Both the position numbers and the translations under genes were made by a program. The notes beneath the pieces are model-generated. The model searched no databases and had not been told where the DNA came from. It saw nothing but the letters and a program-made list of their open reading frames with translations. A stretch of DNA of 64,000 nt from Impatiens glandulifera (taxonomy: Eukaryota; Streptophyta; Magnoliopsida; Ericales; Balsaminaceae): NCBI RefSeq assembly GCF_907164915.1, contig NC_061867.1, positions 1,956,001 to 2,020,000 of the forward strand, in the 5' to 3' direction. Position 1 is the stretch's first letter. Each line of letters opens with the position of its first letter. Positions 37,049 to 51,739 of this stretch are shown in pieces.

Positions 37049-37739
37049 CTTTAGAGAACTTCTATTAAAAAGACCAATTTCAGGCAATTCTTAAAAAAAA
37101 ATTGAGACAAAAAATCGATCCAAATAACCGGATGCAAAACCAAACTAGACAATAACCCTATTAAAATTTGAATATGGAATAAAACACAATACACTCAGAA
37201 TAAACAAACTTTTTAACTTCTCTATCTTTATTTTTGGGAAATTTGATGAAATAACCCTCATAAAGGGTTATTATCATATATAGCATGCCTTTACTAATTT
37301 TTTCATTTTTAACCTTTTGCCAAGGCAAAATGTCACTTTTGCCCTTTAATTAAAAAAAATGATTTTCTTTTTTGTCGTTTCCTTCTCCTTTCCCTCCCTC
37401 TCTCTCTTTTCAACTTCCCCTACCCCCGAAGACGACCGATCAAGCCCGGAGACGACGACGACGACGAGAAGCCCCCAAAACATCTACGATGTTCTCTCCC
37501 CCGAACCCCGACGACAAATAAGAGCCTCCGACGAGAATCAGAACTCTAGAACGACGAAGGTGAGTTTATCTTCCATGTTTTCCCGTTTATATCTGAGTTT
37601 TGCCGTTTTATATCGTTTATATTCCATGCATGCTATAATGGAAGAATGGTTTAGGGTTTATTGTTTAGGTTTAGGTATGGGTTTAGGTTTATTAGCTGAA
37701 TGAATAGTTTTGGGTTTAAAATGCTTCTGTCGAAGGCTG

Positions 37740-37915
37740 TTGCAGGTTGTCGATGGCGACGATGCATTTTCGCAGGCGACTGTGCATCTGTCGCAGGCGA
37801 CGATGCATCTGTCACATGCAGAATATATTATTCGCCTGCGACAGATGCATCGTCGCCAGCGATAGATGCACTGTCGTCTGCGACAGATGCACCGTCGTCT
37901 GCGACAGATGTCTTA
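37740..37915. repeat. Left subterminal 22-bp repeat cluster of the MULE
   Basis: Repeats of GATGCATCTGTCGCAGGCGA occur first in one orientation (37760-37820) and then in the opposite one (37835-37910), so the cluster is itself palindromic. Confidence 0.85.
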
Positions 37916-37972
37916 TTTCCTTTAAAGAAGTGATATTTACTTTCATTATTCTGACTTAATGTTTTTTTGCAG

Positions 37973-38969
37973 ATGGCACCAACCAAATGCAAAAACAAAA
38001 CGGTAATTGAGAACTTTCCTGGACGTGTTTTATGGAAATCTACTTGCACCTGCTTGTTAAAGACCAAGGACAAGTTTAATCACTTTGGTCTTATGGAAAG
38101 GGCTATGAAGAGTCAATTTCAGTATCTATTGAAAGCCCCGACTGTAATTTTCTCAGGAACAATAATCCACCAGATGTTGATCAGGAAAAGAAGCTCCAAT
38201 TCGAAGAGAATAACTTTCTTAGTCAATGGTCAGTAGTTGTACTGGAGCATTAATGAATATGCCTTGGTAACAGGCCTAAATTTTGGAAGATTTCCTGTGA
38301 TCGAAAACTGGCACGTTGAAGAATGTCCACCCCTAGTCCATAAATATTTTGGTGGCAAAACAGTTGTTAGAGTGACAGAGGTTCAAACAGTTTTCCTCAA
38401 ATGCTCTGAGAAGGAGGATGCATGGAAGTTTGGGCTCATCAACCTTATTTACTAGTGTCTTTTTGGATCTGATAATAGGAAGAGGGTATGTTTGAAGATC
38501 TTCAGCATGGTGGAGGACATGGAAATGTTCCTTCAATTTCCATGGGGAAAGGTGTCATTCAATTCAACCTTGAAGGGTATTGAAACATCTTCGGCAGCTA
38601 TATGTGGAGAAGAAGGAAACCTGCAAGGGGAACTGTGATGTTGCTTATACTATTAGTGGGTTCGCCATAGCCTTCCAAGTTTGGACATATTTGGTTATGA
38701 AGACATTTGTCCCCAAATTTGTGGATATGATCGATGAAAAACATATATGCCCAAGGATATTACTCTTTACAGCCTCCAGAAGCAACACCAACACTAGCCA
38801 AGAGGTATCCAATGCCCTTTTCAAATGTAATGTGTTTAACAAGATTGATGAGTCTGAGGAGGAGAAGAGGAACTACTGTGGGGAATACTTTGAAGAAATG
38901 GGAGATTACATTTATGATGATTTATTTGAATGGGAGATCTACGTTTTATTGTTGGTCGTCCTTTCTTAA
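37973..38969 (+). pseudogene. DUF1985-type gene (MULE-associated Ulp1-like N-terminal region), broken
   Basis: Begins MAPTKCKNKTVIENFPGRV at 37973, right after a likely acceptor (TTTGCAG). Conserved DUF1985 features follow: FSGTIIHQML, then INEYALVTGLNFGRFPV, then FSMVEDMEMFLQFPWGK, then ISGFAIAFQVW. Two in-frame TAG codons (38234-38236, 38453-38455) and a frameshift near 38578 break it. DUF1985 proteins are often fused to Ulp1 SUMO-protease domains and are carried by plant MULEs; no protease domain is seen here. It runs towards the transposase gene and overlaps its 3' end. Its own activity is unknown. Confidence 0.72.
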
Positions 38970-41435
38970 TCTTCACGGGGGGTTTTAGGCAGACTCGTTT
39001 CTTGATATGTTCGGGAATGTCCCAAGCTTCATTATGATGAAAAACTGGATAACATGTCTCCGCATATGCCATGCACCACGATTCAGTTGAGTAAAACCTG
39101 AAAAATTATACAGTGAACATAACATAAATTCAACATAACATAAATTCAACGTAACATAAATTCAACATAACATAAATTGAACATAACTTATGGAACATAA
39201 ATTCTCTAACCTTGCGCACAACTCATATGGAACCGATTTCCGGAAACGGGCAGCAGCCAGGGCATGCGTACAAGGAAGACTGGATACATCAAATACCCTA
39301 CAAGTACAAGTTCGACCCTTGAAGTCAACTTGAAAATCAAATTCACCGTCATGCACATGGAACTGAAATCGATTAAGTGGATAAACGCTGTAGAATCTAG
39401 CATTTTCGCCTTCCTCACGTAATAACTTTTCATAATATGGAGATAAATGTTCGTTGTGGTTGGTTGATTTTTTTCTCTTCTATGATAAAACCAATCTTGT
39501 ATTGTGAATCTTAAATAGTCAGTTAATGTTGTTATATGATATTTCCTAGCTTCTCTACACTGACTATTAAAACTCTCAGCGTAATTACTTGTCATTTGAT
39601 TGTATCGTGAACCGGACAAAAAAGCACGACTCCATCTCTCCACTCCAATTTGTTCCAAATATTCAGCAATCCTAGGGTCTTTAGTTCTGATCTTGTCAAA
39701 ATGCTTCTGAAACGTGGACTCGGTGTATGCGCGAGAAGCCAAATCAAACTCAACATGGCAGTCTTCAGTTTTAAATTTGGCCATTATATTCATTTTGATG
39801 TGGTATGTGCATGCATCGTGATGTGCTTCTGGAAAAACCGCGGACAAGGCGTTGGCAATACTTGGGTGTCTATCGGATATGAAGACGAGATCTGGGAATG
39901 ATACAATTGCCAACCTTAGTTGTTGCATGAAATATGTCCAAGAGTTATTATTCTCCGAATCAACGACACCAAAAGCAACGGGATATAGTTGCTCGTTCGC
40001 ATTCAATGCTATCGCAACCAGTAGTTGACCTCCAACTTTGTGCTTAAGGAAGCTGGCATCGATGCACAATACAGGACGACAACATCCTATGAAACCCCTA
40101 ATTGAAACCCCTAGAGATATGAACATATACATGAAGTGTCCTTTCTCATCCGTCTGGATGTCAGTTATGGTACCTGGGTTCTTCTTCTGCAACAGGTAGG
40201 ATGGCAATTCATCATAGGAATCCTCCACAGTTCCTCGCACCGCCATTAATGCCTTTTCCCTTGACCTCCAAGCCTTATTATATGTCAAAGTTAACCCATA
40301 GCTTGTATGCATATCTTCCATTATTTTTTTAGGCATGTGGTCATGGTGATGGTCCATGTATTTACGTTTGATACACTCTGCAATTACCCATGATGGTGCT
40401 TGCCTCACATTGTCTTGTCTCGTCAAAATTGAGCATGTGTGTTCTTTTACAAATTTTCTGATCTCAAACATCTCCGAAAATTTTCCTTTCTTAGCACGCA
40501 ATTTCCACTTGCAGTTCTCAGCCATACATTTTACAAACCAAAGATTTTTTGTTGACTTCACCACTTTAAGGATAAAATGATTAGACATCGCATGTCTATG
40601 CAACCTCAATTGTATTTCTTTTTTGTTATAAAAAAACGTACCCACTTCCAATGAATTTTTCAATTAATGGAGCAGGTGTTTCGATCTCGAGTGGTTCATA
40701 TGAGAAGTAGTGTTTGGTTCTCTCAGTATGGCTGAATGTTTTCCTAACATGGGAAGTGCTTGGTTGACTTGGGAAGACATTTTCCTGCTCAAAAACATTT
40801 TGCTCCTCACATACATCTCTCTGCTCAAAAACATCTTGCTGCTCAAATATATCTCGCTGCTTAAACACATCTTGCTGCTCAGATACATCTTGTTGCCTTG
40901 GGAATACATTTTGCTGCTCAAATACATCGCGCTGCTCACATACATCTCGCTGCCTTGGGAATACATCTTGATGCTCACATACATCTCGCTGGCTTGGGAA
41001 GATATCTTGCTGCTCAAATATGTCATTTTCTGGTCTTTCACTTTGTTGAATTGAAGGTATTGACTTCTCTACTAAAGAGACACATAGCGGGGCGCGTTGA
41101 TTGGGCAATGAAGACGAGAGTTCTTGTAAATAGAACGTCACATCGTTATCTCCAATGATTGTTGCAGGAGGAGAATTCATCATTAACATATTATACTTCA
41201 CCTTGAACACTAAGTCATATCTTAATTTGTCCACACCAATAGAATTATAGACCATTGAAGCTAATTCTTCATATGTAGCATTTCGGGGTACATTCACACC
41301 ACGACACGAACTTGAGACAAAAGAACTAACACCACCATCATCAGTTTTCCAGTCTCCATCAAAGAGGAGAAAAACACCAACATTCATGTGATCTGCAATT
41401 GATAAAAATTCACAGAAGTCAGTGCCAGTGCCCAA
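38836..41435 (-). pseudogene. MuDR-type MULE transposase, frameshifted
   Basis: From the N-terminus (41435): a PB1-like region, a Q-rich tandem repeat of the type QQDVFEQRDV (about 41020-40790), then in the next frame the MuDR DNA-binding domain (KNLWFVKCMAENCKWKLRAK). The MULE catalytic core follows: CIDASFLKHKVGGQL and FISDRHPSI supply the two Asp, CTYHI the C/H pair, and SNYAESFNS the Glu. The SWIM zinc finger (CTCRVFDVSSLPCTHALAA, CxCx(n)CxH) is in yet another frame at 39300-39250. A final exon (39105-38836) joins across an intron (AAG|GTTAGAG ... TTTTTCAG) to give STESWCMAYAETCYPV and KIKKGRPTIKRR. Frameshifts near 40640 and 39400 make it non-functional as it stands, although the catalytic residues remain. 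Confidence 0.85.
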
Positions 41436-41476
41436 TCAGTGTTAATTGCAAGGAGGAAAATGCAAGGAGGAAAATG

Positions 41477-41716
41477 CATTTGTCGCAGGCGACGATGCAT
41501 CTATCACAGGCAGGAGATGCATCTGTCGTAGGCGAGAGATGCATATGTCGCAGACGAAAGATGCATCTGTCGCATGCGGGAAATGCATCTGTCGCATGCG
41601 AAAAATACATCGTCGCCTGCGACAGTTGCATTTCCCGCCTGCGACAGATGCATCGTCGCCTGCGACAGATGCATCGTCGCCTGCGACAGATGCACTGTCG
41701 CCTTCGTCACCTTCGT
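41477..41716. repeat. Right subterminal 22-bp repeat cluster of the MULE
   Basis: Ten or so copies of GATGCATCTGTCGCAGGCGA and variants, in one orientation until about 41600 and the opposite one after, mirroring the left cluster. It generates several Cys-rich spurious frames on both strands. Confidence 0.88.
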
Positions 41717-42396
41717 CAGATGTATATTTCACCGTAAAACAAATCAGCCAAGCTCTAAAACCATTCTTCCATGACCTAACCTACAACCTAGACTCTAAAC
41801 GACGAAACCCTAAACATTCATCCATTTCCGCGATAAAACGACGAAGGTAGCGTCTAACTTGAATGTTGAAGACGTTCCGGTTTTGTTGATGAAGGACGTT
41901 GATGGTGAAGGAAGGACGTTGATGATGAAGAACGTTGATGAGATGAAACTGATGAAGGGGAAAGTTGATGAAACTGATGAAGGACGTTGGTTGGTGGAGA
42001 GGAGGGAAATGGGGGACAAGAAATTGAAAGGCACTAACATTTCAAAAAAAATTAATTTAATTAAAGGACAAAAGTGACATTTTACCTTAGCAAAAGGTTA
42101 AAAATGAAAAAATTAGTAAAAACATGTTATATATGGTAAATAACCCTCTCATCAAATTTCCCTTATTTTTATTATGATTTTAGCTATGAATTATTTTATT
42201 TTATTTGTTTTTTTTAATATATTTAGATGAGAAAAATCTATAAGAAATTAGGTAAATTGGTAAATATGCCATTTGGCCATCATTCCAGCGGCTCAGGCAA
42301 AACCACCACCGATTACGCCGGAATGCTATAAAGAGGAGGAAGAAGAAGAACTCTCTAAATTCTTCGTCTTTCTCAAAATCAGCTTTTTTCCCGTTG

Positions 42397-43509
42397 ATGG
42401 GGTCCATGCTCGGCGACTTGCCGTCTTACGACCCTCACAATTTCAGCCTGCTTCGTCCTTCGGATCCTTCAAACCCTTCTGTAACCTTCTCACCCAAAAT
42501 CAATCTTTTCTTTTGTTTCCATTGTTGTTTCTTCTGCTAATCATCTTATATCCATCCAGATTTGATCATTATTGATATATATATGCGTTTCGGGCACAAT
42601 TAAAGAGTATGGTTTCATGTATTTGATCCCCTTTAAGCTAGTGAATAGCTAGCTAGTGGTATTGGTGCATTCCTTTTGTTTGAGTATGGTTTTTGTTTTC
42701 TGATCTAATGTTCTGAATCAAGTTATTGTATTCATTTGCTAATATGATGATTGATGCAACTACAAATAGTGGGTTCTAATCTAAACTGTGGATGTGAAAC
42801 TAAAACTGTAATCTTTCCTATATATTGATAATATGCTTGAATCTCGATGCAACTACAAATAGTGGGTTGGGTTCTAATCTAAACTGTGGATGTGAAACTG
42901 AAACTGTAATCTTTCCTATATCTGATCATGTTGGATAATTCAGTTGCTTCTTTATTGATGTATTGTTCATTGTTTTTGTTCTGTTTTGTTAGAAAATGAC
43001 ACCCATCACCTATCATCCTACTCATGATCGAACCCTTCCACCTCCTAATCAAGGTAATCGAGACAACAAAAGTTAACTCGCATTTCCTTAATCATGTATT
43101 TATATAGAATGTCAATGCTTGAAATAGTATTCTGGTATAGTTTTGACATATTATTACTTCCAAGTTCCACTTATGTCTCTATTCATTAAACAAACAATCA
43201 TGGAAGTTACTTGGTCCTTGAATGTTGTTGTGTAATATATTTATTTCCAAATTTTGTGGTCAGTCATAACTTCGGAAGCGAGGAACATACTGTTGAGGCA
43301 CATTTATCAACGTGCTGAAGATAAGGTTAGAACCCTTTTTTTCTTTGGGAATAATTGGAAACAAAATGATAAGAAAGGTATTTTAGTGATGAATTGTGTT
43401 TTCTGGTTTGCAGTTGAGACCGAAGAGAGCTGCATCAGAGAATTTAACACCAGAGCATGGATCCAAGCATCCGAAAGCTATGGGTAATTCAGATGGCCCG
43501 CAATTCTGA
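42397..43509 (+). CDS. DDA1: DDA1 copy 2 (DET1- and DDB1-associated protein 1)
   Basis: Four coding exons (42397-42480, 42993-43053, 43264-43325, 43414-43509) give 100 residues, the same exon sizes as copy 1. It keeps the more usual residues where the copies differ ([19 protein letters not shown]), so this may be the more conserved copy. Function as for copy 1: an adaptor subunit in the COP10-DET1-DDB1 complex, nuclear. The introns and 5' flank still align with copy 1, so the duplication was of genomic DNA. The 5' flank here is closer to the MULE end (235 bp), and its upstream region carries an extra GA-rich stretch (AGAGGAGGAAGAAGAAGAAC) missing from copy 1. Confidence 0.9.
42755..42930 (+). 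repeat. Duplicated unit in DDA1 copy 2 intron 1
   Basis: A roughly 85-bp unit (GCAACTACAAATAGTGGGTT ... ACTGTAATCTTTCCTATAT) occurs twice. The second copy has an extra GGGTT. Confidence 0.75.
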
Positions 43510-44962
43510 GCATCTTTCTTATAGGATTTTCGTGTAAATAATAATTAATGCTCTTTTTTACAGACAGTATATATATTTATGTGTGTGTGCATTGTATTTG
43601 GTATATGGTGCTTTAGAGGTTGAAAGCAAAGCACTTAGACATCTTTTTGTTTGTTTGTTTGTGTCAATTACAGTTGTTATGTGTAATGTACACTCAGATG
43701 TAATGCTGCTTCTATCTATGGCTTCTTTTAAAAGTTTCAAGACTTTGATTTTTAAGTAGTCTACATGCTTTTGTTTATGATGTGATTTTGACTTTCTTTC
43801 TTAACTTTAAAAGGTCATTATGCCTGAAAATTTTACCCCTTGGTGTAGTTTTAAATGTTTAATGGTTATAGTGTTTTCAATAGGTGGTTAATCTGTTATG
43901 GGTTTTGATTCTCACTCAGAACTCATTTTTTTTCCGCACAAGTTCCTCTTTTTCGAATTGAGTCGAACGCTATAAATCCTTTGAGACGTTATATAACTTT
44001 TCTTTTCAAAAACTCTTATATTTCTCTCTTTTCAGATTGTCCACCACATGATGAGGAGAATTAGTTTTCAGTCGTCCGCAATTTTGTTGTTATAACTCAA
44101 TTCAATCTATTTGACTCAGAAGTCATTGACTTTTGATGATGTATTCCATTAAAATTGAAGAAGGATATGCAGAAGAGTCACATGCTCTTGACAATATCAC
44201 AACAAAAAAGAATGTGATCAATGAATTTTTCACTCTTCAAACAAATGTGGCATCTACTAGCAAGATGAAATCTTTTCTTTTTCAGTTTATTAGATGTCAA
44301 AACTCCTCAGTTGATAGATTTCTAACCAAAAATGATATTTTTAATGGATGTTTATTACCACACCTCTTTCCAACAAAATTGGGATGAATTTTTTTGAAAA
44401 GACGCATGATAAATGTAGCTCGTTTTAAAATTGGGAGAATTGGATAGAGACTCAAACCGATCTTTTGTGGTTAATAGAGTGGCTATAAACTTTTTTTTTA
44501 TCATTTTTGTATGGTTGATTTCGAAATCAATGGCCTATTGAAAGAATTATGGTTTGAAATGTGAAAGAGTAAATTATTTATGCATAAATAGATTATGGGT
44601 ATACAATACAATAGAGGGTTTTTCAATAAAAAAAAAACATAAATAAATTTGTGCGTAAAGAACTCGGTCAAACCAGCTCACTCGAATCTAGTCATTGATT
44701 CTATCTTTATCCCTTTTTTTCAAACATAGAATTAAAATATTAAATTTATAAGAATTTGTAATTTTAAATTAAAAATATTGGAACTACAACTTAATAAATA
44801 TATATATTCAATTCTATTAAAATTAAAATTTATTATCTTAATCCATTAATCTAAAAGAAAAAATCTAAAAGAAAGACAACAGTCAACTTGAGAGTCTCTC
44901 TGTCATCGTATCATCGTTTCCAAAAAGATCAAACCTTTGAAGAAGCTTTTTTCAGTACAGAA
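43510..44962. other. Intergenic between DDA1 copy 2 and ISPF
   Basis: No supported gene. A frame at 44133-44387 has a more ordinary composition than most here but shows no family I know and no splice partners. The last 80 bases are the likely 5' UTR of ISPF. Confidence 0.5.
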
Positions 44963-45867
44963 ATGGCGATGGTGACTGGAAACCCTATTCTCTCTTACAA
45001 CTCAACCCTAATTTCCAATTCTAAAAACCCAATCTTTCCTCTATCTACCCATTTCTTAAACCCATCAACCAGAATTCCCTCTCTTCTCTCTCTTAGGTCA
45101 ACATCCAGATCGACCCATCTCTCACCATTGACGGCAGTTAATATTTCCTCCGCCGCATCCATCGCCACCGCCGTCCCCACCCCCACAAAATCACTTCCCT
45201 TTCGAGTTGGACATGGGTTCGATCTTCATAGGCTTGAGCCTGGATATCCTCTCATAATCGGCGGAATCAACATCCCTCATGAAAGAGGCTGCGAAGCTCA
45301 CTCCGACGGTCAGTAATCAGTATATATCTCTATCTATCTATCTATCTATCTCAATTGCCAGAGATTTTGCTTTGATTTGATGAATTTGTTGTTGCAGGTG
45401 ATGTATTGCTTCACTGTGTAGTAGATGCAATTTTGGGTGCTTTAGGTTTGCCTGATATTGGACAAATCTTTCCTGATTCTGATCCAAAATGGAAAGGAGC
45501 TGCTTCATCTGTCTTCATCAAAGAAGCTGTAAGTTCTTCATCTTCTTGTTGTTAGTTCTTCATTCATGGCTGCAAATCTGCAAATTTGTCTGTATAATGT
45601 ATAATTGAATTGGTCTGTTTCAATTCAATACAGGTTAGACTAATGCATGAAGCTGGATATGAGATTGGCAATTTAGATGCTACTTTGATTCTTCAGAGGC
45701 CTAAATTGAGTCCACACAAAGAAACAATCAGGACTAATCTTTCGAACCTGCTTGGAGCTGATCCTTCTGTTATCAATTTGAAGGCGAAAACCCATGAAAA
45801 TGTGGATAGTCTTGGCGAAAATCGAAGTATTGCTGCTCATACTGTTATTCTTCTCATGAGGAAATAG
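44963..45867 (+). CDS. ISPF: 2-C-methyl-D-erythritol 2,4-cyclodiphosphate synthase, plastid
   Basis: Three exons (44963-45308, 45398-45528, 45634-45867) give 236 residues. IspF converts CDP-ME 2-phosphate to the cyclic diphosphate MEcPP, releasing CMP, in the plastid MEP route to isoprenoids. Residues 1-75 or so are Ser/Thr-rich with few acids, as in a chloroplast transit peptide. The mature part starts [11 protein letters not shown]. The metal ligands are D87 and H89 in GFDLH and H121 in HSDGDVLLH, all present. The C-terminal [20 protein letters not shown] is the plant form of the family signature. The start ATG (AGAAATGGCG) is the only one giving a full transit peptide. Length and exon pattern look normal and intact. 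Confidence 0.96.
45325..45351. repeat. (TATC)n microsatellite in ISPF intron 1
   Basis: About six TATC units, 17 bases after the splice donor. Confidence 0.9.
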
Positions 45868-46040
45868 AGAATTATCAATAGATATATACAATATACTTTT
45901 TAGAAGGATTTCAATAATCATGTCCTGATTTGAATTATACTGCAAATCAATGTTGACAATACCCCAATTTCATGAAATAATGCTTATGTTATCATTTACT
46001 CATTGTTATTTGTTTGAGACAGGCTAAGACTTCTCTTTGG

Positions 46041-46695
46041 AGAATTTTTTTTGAGGTTTCGAAAGATATGATGAACTTAGAACTCTAATTCAGATGTTTG
46101 AAAGTGAGGATATGAATGCACAAGCTTTTTGTTGGTGGAAAATGATCAATAAAGATTTATGCATCTTTTCATTCAAACGTATTCACATTCATATCCAGAG
46201 ATTACATCTCGAGTGTTTCCAAATACATCCATATATGTAACAAAAGAGATGATGAAAAAGCTTTTCTGTTTTCATTTACTCAATTGTCATTTTTTCAAGG
46301 TTTCCAAAGAGATGATGAACTAAGAACCCTAATCCAGATGTTTGACAGTGAGGATATGTGTGCACAAGCTTTTTGTTGGTGGAAAATGACCAATTAAAAT
46401 ATTTATGCAACTTTTTTGTACAAAACGTATTCAGATTCATATCTAGAAAGTGTTTCCAAATACATCCAGAGTGTAACAAAAGAGAAGATGAAAAAGCTTT
46501 TCTGTTTTCATTCGAGGTTTCAAAAGAGATGATGAAATAGGAACCCTAATCCAAATGTTTGACAGTGAGGATACATGTGCACAAGCTTTTTGTTAGTGGA
46601 AAATGGCCAATAAAGATTTATGCATCTTTTCATACAAAACTTATTCAGATTCATATCCAGAAATTACATCTCAGTGTTTCCAAATACATCCTATG
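46041..46695. repeat. Three tandem units of about 215-255 bp downstream of ISPF
   Basis: Units start at about 46052, 46300 and 46514 (GAGGTTT...GATGATGAA). Each contains GACAGTGAGGATA, GCACAAGCTTTTTGTT and AAATACATCC. They diverge by substitutions and small deletions. The short frames inside are not genes. The array fills most of the gap between ISPF and the 3' end of the reductase gene. Confidence 0.88.
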
Positions 46696-46779
46696 TAACA
46701 TGGGATTGAAAAGAAAACCATCTTTAAAACAAAACCATTAGTATTATTATTTTGAAGATGTACATAATCCAAATTAAAC

Positions 46780-50166
<3,387 letters not shown>

Positions 50167-50856
50167 GAATCTGCGAGCTGTAGTTTAGATGGAGAGGGGA
50201 AATGAGTTAAAGGGTTTTTAGAATGATGAATAGAGATCGAGTAGAAGTGAGAAGAAACCTGATGGCATGGAGATGTAGTGATTGAAAAAGGGTATATAGT
50301 TAAATAATTAGTTGGCTTTCAAAGAGGCTGAAAGGGTATATATAATCTATAACAATAGTAGAAGATTTATATACTCTGATCGCAACACGATTAGCGGCGA
50401 TTGGCGATATGAAAGGTTCATCCTTCGAGGTGATGAGATACCTGCCGATTCAACCATGTCTTCCAAAATCCAGACACCTTGGATTTACAGATAATACGGC
50501 GTCGTTTTTTTTGTCTTTTCATTTCATTTTCATTTTATTTGACTCATGGTTGGAATTATTAAAAACAATTATTTTATAAGAATAAATTAAATAATTTAAA
50601 ATATATATACAAAATATTAAACATAATTTATTATTAAATAATACCTTTAAATAATTCCAACTTAGTCATCCATAATTTCACTCTTATAAAATTAATAGAG
50701 TCCGGATAAATTGATAAGTCAAGCATTTTTGACCCACCCAATTTCTTGGTCACTATCGGTTAAAATCTAAAATTTTAAGCTATTAAGAGAATATTTTTTA
50801 GGATTAGAAATACTACTCCAAAAGTATTCATTAACAGATACAAATAACATAAATAA
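50167..50856. other. Upstream region of the reductase gene, no other gene seen
   Basis: It includes the likely 5' UTR and promoter of the minus-strand reductase gene. The rest is AT-rich. Confidence 0.5.
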
Positions 50857-51133
50857 CAGGAAATTTGACGAAATAACCGTAATAATGACCCTTTTAGGAA
50901 AATATCCAGACTCGATAAAGTTTGCAAAATGATCTTTGCGGCTGTCTAAAAACAAAAATATTATTTCGCATGTTCGTGATGCAAAGATATGGTCTCATAA
51001 TGTTTGCAAAAATGATATCGCGTCGCGCGAACGGTGTGAAATGGTATTTTGCACTTTGTACATACGGATAATGTCATTTAAAGCCTAGTCTCTCAAAATG
51101 ATGTCATTATTAGAGTATTTTGTCAAATTTCCC
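50857..51133. mobile_element. MULE-type MITE of about 277 bp
   Basis: Ends GGAAATTTGACGAAATAACC and, reverse-complemented, GGGAAATTTGACAAAATACT form an inverted repeat that continues inward (TAATAATGAC on both sides). The flanks AAATAACA and GAATAACT share AATAAC and may be a worn target-site duplication. The ends match those of the MULE at 37236-42162. Non-coding. Confidence 0.7.
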
Positions 51134-51168
51134 TGAATAACTAAGTAAAAAATATATCATCTCAATAA

Positions 51169-51200
<32 letters not shown>

Positions 51201-51739
51201 TAGATACTAAATTTATTAATCAAAGCTTTAAATTATTATTTTTTATTTTAACAATATAGAATGATATTTTTTAAAATAAAAAAAAATGTTTTGAATAATT
51301 ACTAAAATTTATTTTTATAAAAACTTGTTACCTTAAAAATAAACTGATAAAAATAAACAATAAACAAGCTAACCCATAATTTTGTTGTTCAAGAAAACAA
51401 CCTAAATCATATATCATTTATAATTATTATTACCAATTAAATTAAACAACATAAAAATATATTTGAAAACACTTTTATATAGATAAAAAAACAGTATAAA
51501 ATTGCAACAAATTTGACCCAAGAAAAAGGATTTTCTGAAATTTATACTAAATATGGTTTTATACCCGCAAAGAGCAACAATAGCATTAGCATACAAATGC
51601 TACTCTCATTAATAAGAAAATAAAACATAACTTAGCAATTGATCACAATAATCTATCACCAAAAATCCAATGGAAATAACTAAAAATTGTATCAGCAATA
51701 TTCCAAATGATGATCATATCAGATTTCAAAAAAAGTTCT

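Larger units (their letters stand above)
37236..42162 (-). mobile_element. Mutator-like element (MULE), complete ends but defective genes
   Basis: Outer ends GGGAAATTTGATGAAATAAC and its reverse complement (42143-42162 region) form a terminal inverted repeat, strong over about 130 bp and continuing more loosely to about 690 bp including a repeat cluster. The flanks TTATTTTT (37228-37235 and 42163-42170) look like an 8-9 bp target-site duplication, as Mutator elements make. Inside are a MuDR-type transposase gene (-) and a convergent DUF1985-type gene (+), a layout like that of MuDR with its two convergent genes. Confidence 0.88.

Noticed and set aside
37740..41716. CRISPR-like appearance of the regularly repeated 22-mers
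   Set aside because: There are no unique spacers of constant length and no cas genes. The repeats flip orientation and belong to MULE ends in a plant genome.
41419..41850. Several Cys/Met/His-rich frames on both strands near the right MULE end
   Set aside because: They are translations of the 22-bp subterminal repeats and mirror each other on both strands.
44133..44387. 84-residue plus-strand frame upstream of ISPF
   Set aside because: No family recognised, no splice partners and poor support beyond an open frame.
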